A stretch of DNA of 64,000 bases. Origin: Lewinellaceae bacterium. Its GTDB lineage: Bacteria; Bacteroidota; Bacteroidia; Chitinophagales; Saprospiraceae. The position numbers and the translations under genes are program-made. Below, one piece after another: positions 28,701-36,358 of the stretch. Numbering within the stretch: the stretch's first letter is position 1; each line of letters begins with the position of its first letter. The stretch is from the NCBI GenBank assembly GCA_020636215.1, contig JACJYG010000004.1:248001-312000 (forward strand), given 5' to 3'. The notes under the pieces are model-generated. The model did not search any database and was not told where the DNA came from. It worked only from the letters and a program-made list of their open reading frames with translations.

Positions 28701-29284
28701 TCCTGACTGACCCCCAGGCCGTCGATATTATCCAGGCCACGGTGGCGTTGCAGTTCGATATAGAAATCTTCGCCGAAAAGGTCCAGCCACCAGCGCAGTT
28801 TTTCTTCCGCTTCTTCCAGTTTGCCTTGCAGGATGGCCTGGGGAATCTCGGCGCCGATGCAGCAGCTTGTAGCGATCAGGCCCTCATGGTATTGGAGCAA
28901 GAGTTCCTTATCGATACGAGGAAATTTACTGTATAGCCCTTCTATGAATCCCAGGGAGCAAAGTTTGGAGAGATTTTCGTAGCCGTGCTGGTTTTTGGCC
29001 AGCAGTAGTTGGTGGTAGCGGTTATCGTTCTCCCCCTTGGCGCGGGAGAATGCTTTTTTGTGGCGGTCCTCCACCAGATAGAATTCGCAGCCGACGATCG
29101 GTTTGAGGCCGCGTTTTTCGGCTTCGGACACAAACTTGAAAGCACCGAACATGTTGCCGTGGTCGGTCAGGGCTACGCCTTTCTGCCCGTCATTAGCGGC
29201 TTTATCCATCATCCCGCCAATATCCGCAGCTCCGTCAAGCAGTGAATATTGGGTGTGGCAGTGCAGGTGTACGAATTCAGGCAT
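25751..29284 (-). CDS. dnaE: DNA polymerase III alpha subunit
   Basis: The 1177-aa replicative polymerase catalytic subunit (DnaE, C-family). The N-terminal PHP domain is HLHCHTQYSLLDGA, LTDHGNMFGAF and TNDSHYVEEED, with His/Asp metal ligands that look intact, unlike the degenerate E. coli domain. The catalytic core has GPGRGSAAGSAVAYC and MPDIDIDFDD (two catalytic Asp) plus KMDFLGLKTLTII (third Asp). The thumb/fingers are normal, then helix-hairpin-helix NKSHSTCYAFVAFQTAYLK and an OB-fold (LAGMVTVARHMVSKNGNGW). There is no intein and length is usual. The start is MPEFVHLH at 29284. Downstream on the same strand are unrelated lipoprotein genes. Confidence 0.97.
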   Translation of the reverse strand: MPEFVHLHCHTQYSLLDGAADIGGMMDKAANDGQKGVALTDHGNMFGAFKFVSEAEKRGLKPIVGCEFYLVEDRHKKAFSRAKGENDNRYHQLLLAKNQHGYENLSKLCSLGFIEGLYSKFPRIDKELLLQYHEGLIATSCCIGAEIPQAILQGKLEEAEEKLRWWLDLFGEDFYIELQRHRGLDNIDGLGVSQEDVNQQLLLFARKYNVKVICTNDSHYVEEEDYLPHDILLCVNTNSLVENLDRFKFPSSDFYFKTQQEMNQLFHDVPQAVDTTIEIFDKVDKLKLKRDILLPAFPIPPGFKSQDDYLRHLTFEGAKRRYGTITPEIQERLDFELKVIENSGYPGYFLIVQDFTTTARQMGVAVGPGRGSAAGSAVAYCIGITNVDPIKYDLLFERFLNPERVSMPDIDIDFDDVGRQKVLDYVIEKYGRNQVAQIVTYGTMAAKMSLRDVGRVMNVPLNEVDRVSKNFPAHLKASLAKVLAPGDVAPKLKELLNSEELEKAYQFRQMAEAPDQIGKMIRTAQKLEGSVRNTGIHACGVVITPDEITKYVPVKVDKESDMLVTQFDNSVAESAGLLKMDFLGLKTLTIIKDAVRMVEENYGIKLDMDEVPLDDPKTYELFQRGETVAIFQYESTGMQKYMKELVPTTFEDLIAMNALYRPGPLEYIPEFIDRKHGRKPVIYDLADMEEYLRETYGITVYQEQVMLLSQKLAGFTKGQADKLRKAMGKKLKADLDAMYPKFIEGGTERGHPKPTLEKVWKDWEAFASYAFNKSHSTCYAFVAFQTAYLKAHYPAEFMASVLTHNKNDISKITFFLQECKRMGLTVLGPSVNESASDFSVNKSGHIRFGMSALKGVGEGPVEEILEDRKANGPFESLFDMMRRLSLRSVNKKVLESLALGGGFDCFESTHRAQYFAPSDKYDSLLEHALRYGNAYQSQKAQAVNSLFGETDEVMIPEPPMPDCNPWPLLEKLNNEKQVTGIFVSGHPLDDYRMEVENFISCSLAEVDDNQNRPSLNLAGMVTVARHMVSKNGNGWGIFELSDYNGSYEFKLFGEDYQKFKHLFEDGKALFIKAGWQRSWRNEGMELKIKDVKLLEGIAENLTQAITLKLPVEVITIDFINRIDELCKQHEGPHRLRMELVDRSKRLRLAMAAKDRRVNATNGFIVELERLGVEYQVN

Positions 29285-29787
29285 GGATGGGGTTTTTGTT
29301 TTTAATTGTTATCGGTTATCAGTTATTCGCAGGGGCCAATGAATAGTAATTCCCAAGAAGGCTAGCGCCTGGCAATTTAATTTAAAGTGGTTTTTCGTTT
29401 TGTTCAGATGGGCAAAGTAGCTCGCAGAAGCTATCAAATAATATCAACACCGAAATTAGCCAATTCGATGCAGAGGGAGGAACAAAAAAGTGCAAAGTTT
29501 TCCACAATTTGTTGCCAATCCAGACGGCCATTTGCCTGTTGGCGCGTGGAGCGCCCCACTTGCAACAGCCTGTAAGATCTAAACATCCAGGAATTTCCAC
29601 TTCGTTATCCGGCCATAGCCGCATAGTGGGTTATTTACACGCCGTCCACCCTTTGTCCACCTCTGTTTTTTGGGAGGCAGCCGGCATTCGTGCATTTTTG
29701 CCTGCAGTTGTTGGCCGTCCTTTAATACAAGTTGTAAGCCTGCCAATCACATTCATTTTTCTCACTCAAAACCTTAATTTCTGGATC
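29285..29787. other. 500-bp divergent region between dnaE and the cytolysin-like gene
   Basis: No gene can be supported. A minus-strand frame of 80 codons (29382-29624) and a plus-strand in-frame extension of the next gene back to TTG 29509 have no family match and no signal peptide. Promoters for dnaE (minus) and the cytolysin-like gene (plus) should lie here. No clean TAnnTTTG was seen. Confidence 0.4.
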
Positions 29788-31587
29788 ATGGAAAAGACCC
29801 TATTAATTGTAATTGTTATTTTTTCAGTTTTTGCCTGTAGCAAAAATGATGTTAGCAAAGCGGATACTTTTGAAGCCGTTTTTGCAGCCGGGGGGCCCTT
29901 CCCCTCTGTCGTCCGCAGCGAAGAAGTCATTGCAGAGGACCAGTCCACCGAAACGATCAATGATGTAGAGTTCAATTGTACGACCCGGACGCTGCGCATT
30001 GAGGATGCTGCGGGTGGACAAAGTGGCTTCCCATTGTTCAACCCCAATGCTTCGGTAATTTATCCCGGCAGCCTTCTGCAGGGCAAGAGCCTGAACCAGG
30101 CAACACCGGATGTCATTGCCGTCAAGCGGGCCGGAGGCACTATTTCTATTGATGTAGTTGATGGGAATATCCAGCCCTCCTTCAGTGTTGAGGAGATCAA
30201 AAAGAGCACCGTGAGTACTGCCGCCAACAATATTATCGCCAACGCGACTGGCGTTGTACCCGCCAATTTCGAATTCTCCTACGACTTCGTCAGCAGCAAA
30301 AGGGAAATGGCGCTAAAAATGCAGGCGGACTACGAAAATAAATTCGTGGAAATCGAAAGCAGCCTCAGCTTCAGTACCGACCGGGAGTACAACCGCATGA
30401 TTGTAAAGCTCAACCAGAGCTTCTATACACTGAGCTTTGATATTCCCACCTCGCTCGATGAGCTTTTCGCACCGGAAGTTACGCCGGAAGATCTCGCCCG
30501 CTATGTCGGCCCTGGCAATCCGGCCACTTATGTTTCTGATGTCACCTATGGCCGCATATACTATATGCTGATTGAATCGACCTCCTCACAAACGGAGATG
30601 AACGCCCGGGTGGAGGGCTCCTTCTCCGGCCTGGTCGTCGACGCCTCTGGAGAGGTGGAATACAACCAACTGGCCCAACTCGAGAACGTAAAAATCAAAG
30701 TATTTGCTTTTGGCGGTGAATCAGGGGCTACCATCCGAACGATTGGCGTATCGGACCTGAGCAGCATCGTGGACCTGTTGGCGGAGAGTTCAGATATCAC
30801 AACGGGAAAGCCGGTCTCCTATGTCGTCCGAAGTGTATATGACAACCAGATCGTCAGTGTGAAGCTGAATACCGAGTATGATGTCAAAGAATGCATCCCT
30901 ACCATGACAGTTGGCGCGCCGCCCTATACTTCACATTGGGCGGGCCTTTCCACTACTTTTGGCCCCATCGGAGCAGCGTTCACTTTGAAGGGGACGGAAT
31001 TCATTTTGGTCAATAAGGCCGGCGACCAATACATGATCAGTAATGTGGGCACGCTGGAAGGCCCTTATTCCATCGACCAATTGGGCGACGGCCCCTGCCC
31101 TTTCAACGCCATCGGAGCAGCCTGTAACCTGGATGGCAATGATTATGAACAGGCCACCGTGATGATCTTCGACGAGACCGGCACCAAGTATACTTATATG
31201 CTGGATAATGGCCGCTGGCTGAATATAGAAAACATCACTCAGTTAGCTAGTGGAAGCTCGCCCTTTAATCTTTCCGGAGTAGGAGCGATGGCCTTCCGCA
31301 CCAAGGACCTCCTTGGGCCGAGCACCCGGCTCATGTTCAATAAAGATGGAACTTTGTGGACCATTTACAACAACAACCCACAAGGCTTTACCGGCCCCAA
31401 GAATTTGAACCAATTGTTCAGCGGCCACAATTTCCCTTCCGGAATGGATGGCGTCGGCGCCTCCATCGGGTTTGATATCGGGGATGACCACTTTTATATT
31501 TTCTTCGATAAAACCGGAAAAAAATACACCATTTTCGGCAACGTCAATGGACAAGGCAACAGTTATATAGGGCCTTTTTCAATCTGA
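29788..31587 (+). CDS. cholesterol-dependent-cytolysin-like lipoprotein with hemopexin-like C-terminus
   Basis: A 599-aa predicted lipoprotein: the leader MEKTLLIVIVIFSVFAC puts the anchor at Cys 17. Residues about 80-370 align by eye with domains 1-3 of thiol-activated (cholesterol-dependent) cytolysins: PGSLLQGKSLN, TYVSDVTYGRIYYMLIESTS (compare the VAYGR-x-x-Y-x-K-L-E-T-T-S block of pneumolysin and perfringolysin), AFGGESGATI (compare LGG-x-x-SSGA), and KPVSYVVRSVYDNQIV. The membrane-binding domain 4 with its Trp-rich undecapeptide is absent. Instead residues about 390-599 form four repeats of about 50 residues starting GPIGAAF, NAIGAAC, NLSGVGAMAF and MDGVGASIGF, each with a xxxFxxxGxxYxI strand, like a four-bladed hemopexin propeller. 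A terminator follows. The likely role is a pore-former or its surface-bound relative. Confidence 0.82.
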   Translation: MEKTLLIVIVIFSVFACSKNDVSKADTFEAVFAAGGPFPSVVRSEEVIAEDQSTETINDVEFNCTTRTLRIEDAAGGQSGFPLFNPNASVIYPGSLLQGKSLNQATPDVIAVKRAGGTISIDVVDGNIQPSFSVEEIKKSTVSTAANNIIANATGVVPANFEFSYDFVSSKREMALKMQADYENKFVEIESSLSFSTDREYNRMIVKLNQSFYTLSFDIPTSLDELFAPEVTPEDLARYVGPGNPATYVSDVTYGRIYYMLIESTSSQTEMNARVEGSFSGLVVDASGEVEYNQLAQLENVKIKVFAFGGESGATIRTIGVSDLSSIVDLLAESSDITTGKPVSYVVRSVYDNQIVSVKLNTEYDVKECIPTMTVGAPPYTSHWAGLSTTFGPIGAAFTLKGTEFILVNKAGDQYMISNVGTLEGPYSIDQLGDGPCPFNAIGAACNLDGNDYEQATVMIFDETGTKYTYMLDNGRWLNIENITQLASGSSPFNLSGVGAMAFRTKDLLGPSTRLMFNKDGTLWTIYNNNPQGFTGPKNLNQLFSGHNFPSGMDGVGASIGFDIGDDHFYIFFDKTGKKYTIFGNVNGQGNSYIGPFSI

Positions 31588-31596
31588 GAAAGGGAG

Positions 31597-31627
31597 GAGT
31601 GGGCCCTTGGGGGCTCACTCTTTTTTT
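31597..31627 (+). terminator. intrinsic terminator of the cytolysin-like gene
   Basis: Stem GAGTGGGCC (31597-31605) with GGCTCACTC (31612-31620), nine pairs including one G-T, a six-base loop and seven T (31621-31627). It begins about 10 bp past the plus-strand stop and overlaps the last codons of the convergent chitinase gene. Confidence 0.8.
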
Positions 31628-32760
31628 CCGGCCAATTGCTGGTGCAAAAAATCCACCAATGTGCCGTCATCCTGTTTGTATTCCCAGAACATAATGCCGC
31701 CCATACCCTTGGCTTTAACGTAATCCGTTTTGTAACCCAGGGAAATGGTATCCTCATAGGTAACAAAAGTACGGGTGTCTTCATTCCATAGGTAGGGCGC
31801 CAGAGCAGTACTATCCCAATATCTTTTGTATCCATTCCTATCGATCAGGCTATCGGCCAACTGGTAGTAACGGAAGGAGCCGGCCTTACCCGACGCAGCC
31901 TGATACAGCCCATTGTCTTGTGGGTTTACACCAGCCCACCAACGGCCGTAGAAGGGAACGCCCAGCACCAACTTTTCAATGGGGATTCCGGCAGAAAGGT
32001 GTTCTGCAACTGCATTGGCAGCGCTTCTGGCATAGGCGCTCGTATCAAAAACGGATGCCTGTAAGTTGGCGTGGTGGCCGGTGATGGAAGACCATCCGCC
32101 ATGGAAATCGTAGGTCATTATATTGACGAAATCGAGGTAAAGCTGGGCTTTTCCCATTTCAGTATGGTCCAGGTATTGTTGGTTGGCGGCGGTAGCTATA
32201 GTGAGCAAGTAGTGTTTTTGGCCTTGTCCGAGCGAATCCAGCTTCTCCCGGATCAGTTGGAGGGCGGCTGTAAAATTTTCTTTATCCTCGGGGCGGTGGG
32301 GGTTACCCGCACCGGGTAGCCCGGGATATTCCCAATCCAGGTCGATACCATCGAGTTGATGCCGAACAACCATGTCAATAGCGCTGTTGGCGAATACCCC
32401 TCGGGACTGCTCAGTCAGCACGGCATCGGAAAAGCCTCCGGACCAGCCCCAGCCACCGGCCGAGACCAGTATCTTAAGATTGGGGTTGCGTTTTTTTAAT
32501 CCCACCAAGGTTTCCAGGTTGGCGGCGTCTTCCGGGCTGCCTTCTACAATCTCCCCATCCACTACATTGGCAAAGGCATAGTTGATGTGGGTGAGTCGTT
32601 CTGCTGGAATTCTATCTCCGTCCAGCAATTGGCGGTTGCCATGAACGTAGCCAATGATGACATAAGACGGCCCGGCCGTTTGGAGTTGAGCCGATTTCTG
32701 GCGGGTAGCGATGCACCCCAAAAGAAGGAAGGAAAGGATTAGAAAAATGGAAGATTTCAT
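31615..32760 (-). CDS. glycoside hydrolase family 18 (chitinase-like) lipoprotein
   Basis: A 381-aa exported enzyme predicted to hydrolyse chitin or related beta-1,4-GlcNAc polymers. The leader ends LLLGCIAT (lipobox LGC). The TIM barrel shows the GH18 signatures: LKILVSAGGWGWSGGF (SxGG-type strand 3) and DGIDLDWEYPG (DxxDxDxE, with the catalytic acid Glu). Later substrate residues are in NIMTYDFHGGWS, LVLGVPFYGRWWAG and GGIMFWEYKQDDG. Length is normal for single-domain bacterial chitinases. Being lipid-anchored it may act at the cell surface. It is convergent with the cytolysin-like gene, whose terminator overlaps its 3' end. Confidence 0.94.
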   Translation of the reverse strand: MKSSIFLILSFLLLGCIATRQKSAQLQTAGPSYVIIGYVHGNRQLLDGDRIPAERLTHINYAFANVVDGEIVEGSPEDAANLETLVGLKKRNPNLKILVSAGGWGWSGGFSDAVLTEQSRGVFANSAIDMVVRHQLDGIDLDWEYPGLPGAGNPHRPEDKENFTAALQLIREKLDSLGQGQKHYLLTIATAANQQYLDHTEMGKAQLYLDFVNIMTYDFHGGWSSITGHHANLQASVFDTSAYARSAANAVAEHLSAGIPIEKLVLGVPFYGRWWAGVNPQDNGLYQAASGKAGSFRYYQLADSLIDRNGYKRYWDSTALAPYLWNEDTRTFVTYEDTISLGYKTDYVKAKGMGGIMFWEYKQDDGTLVDFLHQQLAGKKE

Positions 32761-32832
32761 ATTTACCTGCTTTATCGGTTAAAGGTAGCAGGCAGTCAGC
32801 AGAATGGTTACATTTTCTAATAAATATAAATA

Positions 32833-33870
32833 CTACTTTTCCTCTGCTTGATTCAACAACTCCTGAACTGAGTCAAGCGACATTTCCAGGATTTCGGCGA
32901 TCTCTTCGGGGAGCATTCCTTTTGTCAGGAGATTTTGCGCTACGATTCGGGACTGTTTTTGCGCCCCTTTTTCAATCCCCTGCTGTAATCCTTGCTGTAA
33001 TCCTTGCTGTAATCCCTGCTGTAATCCCTGTTCTATTCCTTGTTCTATTCCCTTTTCCCTTCCTTCCTGAAGCCCTTTTTCTAATCCTTCTTTTAGCCCC
33101 ATTTCTACGAAACGATCATAGGTGCTTTTGGCAACTTTCTTCACTGGTTCTTTTAGCTTATCCATAATCTCTTTAGTTTGTTGAACACTAAAATCGGTGA
33201 TTTTAAAAAAATACACAAATAAAGTACGAACGAAATTCCTACCTCCATGGCCAGGAATGTGGACGTCAGTTCTATAAAAAACTTGTAGAACCTGTCGTCT
33301 CAGATAGTCCGGGTCTCTGGCGTGTTTCATTATCAGGAGTACATTTACTAAAAACCTTGCTTTTAGTTGAAGTATTTCTTCGTCTTTCAAATGATCAAGA
33401 TCCGTTAGATGGTACTGAAATTCAGGTAGATAAGGCTTTAATTCCTCATCCAGGTTTTTAAAATAGCTTCTCAATGGCAACTTTTTCCAGGATTTTTCCC
33501 CGTGGTAAAAAATGACAGGAAGAACAGGTGTTAAGGCCTGCTTTTGCCTGAGCTGGACTTCCCATATCTCCAGCATATATCGCAGCAACTGGAAATGAGG
33601 GTGCTTCTCCGGATAGCTCTTATGCTCCAGTAAAAAAGTCAGGAGCACCTGTTGCTTGCCTGCTCCATAGGGACAAGTGTAGACAATATCAGAATAGAGT
33701 TGCCGCAACTTTCCTGTAGTGAAGGAATTATTCACCAAAGATAGCTCCTGCAAATTCAGGCGCTTTATAACCCTCTCCGGAAGAAACTGCTGTAGGTAGT
33801 CTATAGCAATTTCCTTCCGGCTAAATGCAGCTTTAAAAAATTCATCGTGCGGATGGTGTGAATGGGGCAT
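32833..33870 (-). CDS. Rpn-family recombination-promoting nuclease
   Basis: A 345-aa protein of the Rpn/YhgA-like group (PD-(D/E)xK nuclease fold, once called transposase_31). The N-terminal domain shows HDEFFKAAFSRKEIAIDYLQ, YSDIVYTCPYG (active-site Asp) and LLTFLLEHKSYPEKHPHFQ (E-x-K motif), so catalytic residues are present. The C-terminus has the family-typical Gly-Gln linker: EGREKGIEQGIEQG followed by LQQG copies, encoded by near-identical 12-bp tandem repeats (about 32985-33045). These can change length by slippage. I chose ATG 33870 (MPHSHHPHDEF). Such genes occur in many copies in Bacteroidota and Cyanobacteria; the biological role is unsettled. Confidence 0.9.
   Translation of the reverse strand: MPHSHHPHDEFFKAAFSRKEIAIDYLQQFLPERVIKRLNLQELSLVNNSFTTGKLRQLYSDIVYTCPYGAGKQQVLLTFLLEHKSYPEKHPHFQLLRYMLEIWEVQLRQKQALTPVLPVIFYHGEKSWKKLPLRSYFKNLDEELKPYLPEFQYHLTDLDHLKDEEILQLKARFLVNVLLIMKHARDPDYLRRQVLQVFYRTDVHIPGHGGRNFVRTLFVYFFKITDFSVQQTKEIMDKLKEPVKKVAKSTYDRFVEMGLKEGLEKGLQEGREKGIEQGIEQGLQQGLQQGLQQGLQQGIEKGAQKQSRIVAQNLLTKGMLPEEIAEILEMSLDSVQELLNQAEEK
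32985..33045 (-). repeat. 12-bp tandem repeats inside the Rpn-family gene
   Basis: On the plus strand about four copies of CTGTAATCC(C/T)TG, then TTCTATTCC(C/T)TG variants, encode LQQG and IEQG units in the protein linker. Copies are in frame (multiples of three), so gain or loss keeps the protein open. Confidence 0.7.
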
Positions 33871-33999
33871 ACTACAAAGTTGCACCAAATGAGTGGGTAA
33901 AACCGGGTAATGTTGAGTAATTTCGGGAAGTATTGCCGTATCTAAACCGGCTATGCCGGCTTAAATGCTTTTCCGTCCACCAAATTAAAAACCTCCTGC

Positions 34000-36036
34000 A
34001 TGAACCGCTTCTTATTAACTTTAATAATGATTGCTGCATTTAACCTAAGCACCCCGGCCCAACCCGCCGGCTCGCCCTGGCAAATTGTCGCCAAAGACAT
34101 CGACCCGAGCCACTATTTCGGCATCACCTGCGCCAATGGCATGATCGGACTGGTTTCCTCGCCGGAACCCATGAAAGTAAAAGATGTAGTGCTCAATGGT
34201 GTTTATGACTACTATCAACGCGGCAGGGTTTCCAATATCCTTAAAACCTTCAATCATGTCAACATGAACCTCGATGTGGATGGGATCCGCATTGGGCGTA
34301 GCGATATCCGCAATTACACCCAGACGCTGGACATGAAAGGCGCCGCGCTGTCTACTACTTTCGAGCTTGGTGACAAGCTAAGTGTCAAACACACCATGAT
34401 GGCCCTCCGCCACCTTCCCTACACCGCATTGGTAATGGTGGAGGTCACGGCCAAAAAACAGGTGACCATTACCCCCAGCAGCGTAATTGAAGCGCCCAAT
34501 CATCTCAGCGACATTCGCAATTACTACAGTGAGATCGACCGGCCACACGTGAAGATACCCTTACTCACCTCAGTGGGTTTAAGCCCTTCGGGGCGCATCA
34601 AAGTGGCGGCTTCTACGAGCTTCATCTTTGAAGAACCCCACGGTAGCGAACCGGCAATCATCCATGAAGACCTGGACTACAACCTGCACCAGGCGAAATT
34701 CTACAAAACACTCCGTGCCGGTGAAACCTACCGTTTCAGCCTGGTGGCGTCCACTGTTTCTTCCGAGCAGTACGAAGATCCGCACAACGAGGCCGAGCGC
34801 CTTACCATCTTTGCCCGCCTGGAAGGTACCGAACGTTTGTTGCAACGCCACCAGGCAGCCTGGAACGAGCTCTGGAAAAGCGACATCCTGATCGACGGCA
34901 GTGTAGAAGACCAGCGGGACGTGCATTCCATGATCTACCACCTCTACTCCTTTGCCCGCGAAGGTACCGCCTACAGCCTTTCCCCCATGGGGTTATCGGG
35001 ACTGGGTTATAACGGCCATATCTTTTGGGATACCGAGATATGGATGTTCCCGCCTTTGCTGGCCTTACAGCCGGAGATCGCCCGCTCGCTGCTGGAATAC
35101 CGTTTCGAGCGCCTGAATGCCGCCAAACAGAACGCCTTCTCTCACGGTTATGCCGGCGCCATGTACCCCTGGGAATCCGCCAGCGACGGCTCGGAGGATA
35201 CGCCGGTATGGGCGCTAACCGGGCCATTTCAACAGCATATTTCCGCAGACATTGCCTGGGCCTGCTGGAAATACTATCAGGTAACAAAGGATAAAGAATG
35301 GCTGCGTACCCGTGGTTTTCCCATTATCCGGGAAGTAGCGGATTTTTGGGCCAGCCGCGTAGAACGCAATGGCCCGGGGCGTTATGACATCAATAACGTC
35401 ATCGGCGCCAATGAATGGCAGGAAAACATCGACAATAACGCCTATACTAATGGTATGGCCATCACCGCTCTGCGTTATGCTACCCTGGCGGCAAACGAGT
35501 TGGAGCTGGCCCCTGATCCGGACTGGGCCCTGGTTGCCGATAACATTCCCATTCTCACTTTTCCGGATGGAACCACCAGAGAGAACGCTACGTATGATGG
35601 CGTCACCATCAAACAGGCCGATGCCAATTTGCTGGCCTATCCCCTGAAGGTGATAACCGACCCCAAACGCATACGCCAGGACCTGGCCTACTACGAACCT
35701 CGTTTAGCACCCGATGGCCCGGCTATGGCTCATTCTGCACTTGCTACGCTCTACGCCCGCCTCGGCGAGGTGGAAAAAGCATACGAATTATTCCAAAAAA
35801 GCTATCAACCCAATGAAGTCCCTCCTTTCGGAGTGCTGGCGGAAACTGCAGGGGGCTCCAACCCCTACTTTGCAACCGGAGCAGGGGGCACGCTGCAAGC
35901 TATCCTGTTCGGCATCGGCGGATTGGATTTTTCAGACGCGGGCATCATACAACTCAAAACGAAATTGCCCAAAGCCTGGACAAGCCTGAAAATGACTGGC
36001 ATCGGAAAAGAGCAGACAACCTTTGAAGTGAAATAA
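34000..36036 (+). CDS. secreted glycoside hydrolase family 65-like protein
   Basis: A 678-aa exported protein (signal peptide through NLSTPAQ). It follows the GH65 plan: an N-terminal beta-sandwich (about 20-260) then an (alpha/alpha)6 barrel with GYNGHIFWDTEIWMFPPLL, AAKQNAFSHGYAGAMYPWES and IGANEWQENIDNNAYTNGMA. The Glu of GANEW (about residue 472) occupies the position of the GH65 catalytic acid Glu, although the motif is usually P-D-E-Y/W. Family members are trehalose/kojibiose/nigerose phosphorylases, acid trehalases and glucosyl-hydroxylysine glucosidases. Being secreted, hydrolysis is more likely than phosphorolysis, but the substrate is open. It ends near a strong hairpin shared with the next gene. 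Confidence 0.87.
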   Translation: MNRFLLTLIMIAAFNLSTPAQPAGSPWQIVAKDIDPSHYFGITCANGMIGLVSSPEPMKVKDVVLNGVYDYYQRGRVSNILKTFNHVNMNLDVDGIRIGRSDIRNYTQTLDMKGAALSTTFELGDKLSVKHTMMALRHLPYTALVMVEVTAKKQVTITPSSVIEAPNHLSDIRNYYSEIDRPHVKIPLLTSVGLSPSGRIKVAASTSFIFEEPHGSEPAIIHEDLDYNLHQAKFYKTLRAGETYRFSLVASTVSSEQYEDPHNEAERLTIFARLEGTERLLQRHQAAWNELWKSDILIDGSVEDQRDVHSMIYHLYSFAREGTAYSLSPMGLSGLGYNGHIFWDTEIWMFPPLLALQPEIARSLLEYRFERLNAAKQNAFSHGYAGAMYPWESASDGSEDTPVWALTGPFQQHISADIAWACWKYYQVTKDKEWLRTRGFPIIREVADFWASRVERNGPGRYDINNVIGANEWQENIDNNAYTNGMAITALRYATLAANELELAPDPDWALVADNIPILTFPDGTTRENATYDGVTIKQADANLLAYPLKVITDPKRIRQDLAYYEPRLAPDGPAMAHSALATLYARLGEVEKAYELFQKSYQPNEVPPFGVLAETAGGSNPYFATGAGGTLQAILFGIGGLDFSDAGIIQLKTKLPKAWTSLKMTGIGKEQTTFEVK

Positions 36037-36042
36037 ACATCC

Positions 36043-36089
36043 AAAAAAAAGAAGGCGAGGCCGGATTCGCATCGAACCCGTCTCGCCTT
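36043..36089 (-). terminator. hairpin terminator for the 63-aa FAS1-remnant gene
   Basis: AAGGCGAG (36052-36059) pairs with CTCGCCTT (36082-36089), with an imperfect inner stem (CGGATTCG with CGAACCCG). On the minus strand it runs into a T-rich stretch (plus A run 36043-36050). It lies about 80 bp past the minus-strand stop and just after the GH65 stop, so it may act in both directions. Confidence 0.6.
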
Positions 36090-36166
36090 ACCTTTGAATA
36101 GTTGGGATATGTTATTGAGATAATCTGGGAAATAGTTTCGAAGTGTCAATTGTCAATTGATGCCGC

Positions 36167-36358
36167 TTACTTGGGAAGAACCACGGTATCGATACTGTGG
36201 ATCACGCCATTCGACTGGAAGATATCTTTGGTGGAATACATCGCTTCACCGCCGACCATTACCGTGCTTTTGGCGTCCATTTTTTTGGTGTGCGACTGAG
36301 CAGTTGCCATTGTGCAGAAGCCGAGAGCCGCGAGAAAAAATACAATCTTGATTTTCAT
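36167..36358 (-). CDS. 63-aa secreted remnant of a fasciclin (FAS1) domain
   Basis: A complete short ORF: signal peptide MKIKIVFFLAALGFCTMATAQ followed by about 42 residues that match the last part of FAS1 domains (AKSTVMVGGEAMYSTKDIF, then NGVIHSIDTVVLPK; the H2 motif NGVIHxIDxVLxP). Normal FAS1 domains need about 130-140 residues, so the rest is missing, as if an internal deletion joined the signal peptide to the domain end. It has its own terminator and a proper start, so it could still be expressed as a miniprotein. No residual domain sequence was found on either side. Confidence 0.65.
   Translation of the reverse strand: MKIKIVFFLAALGFCTMATAQSHTKKMDAKSTVMVGGEAMYSTKDIFQSNGVIHSIDTVVLPK

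Noticed and set aside
29382..29624. 80-codon minus-strand frame upstream of dnaE
   Set aside because: No recognisable sequence, no promoter or ribosome site, and odd composition.
32833..33870. Transposase / mobile element call for the Rpn-family gene
   Set aside because: No terminal inverted repeats or target duplication; the family is a PD-(D/E)xK nuclease and not a classical transposase.
36052..36089. tRNA-like T-arm (GGTTCGATGCGAATCC on minus)
   Set aside because: Only a T-arm-like hairpin is present; no acceptor, D or anticodon arms. It fits a terminator better.
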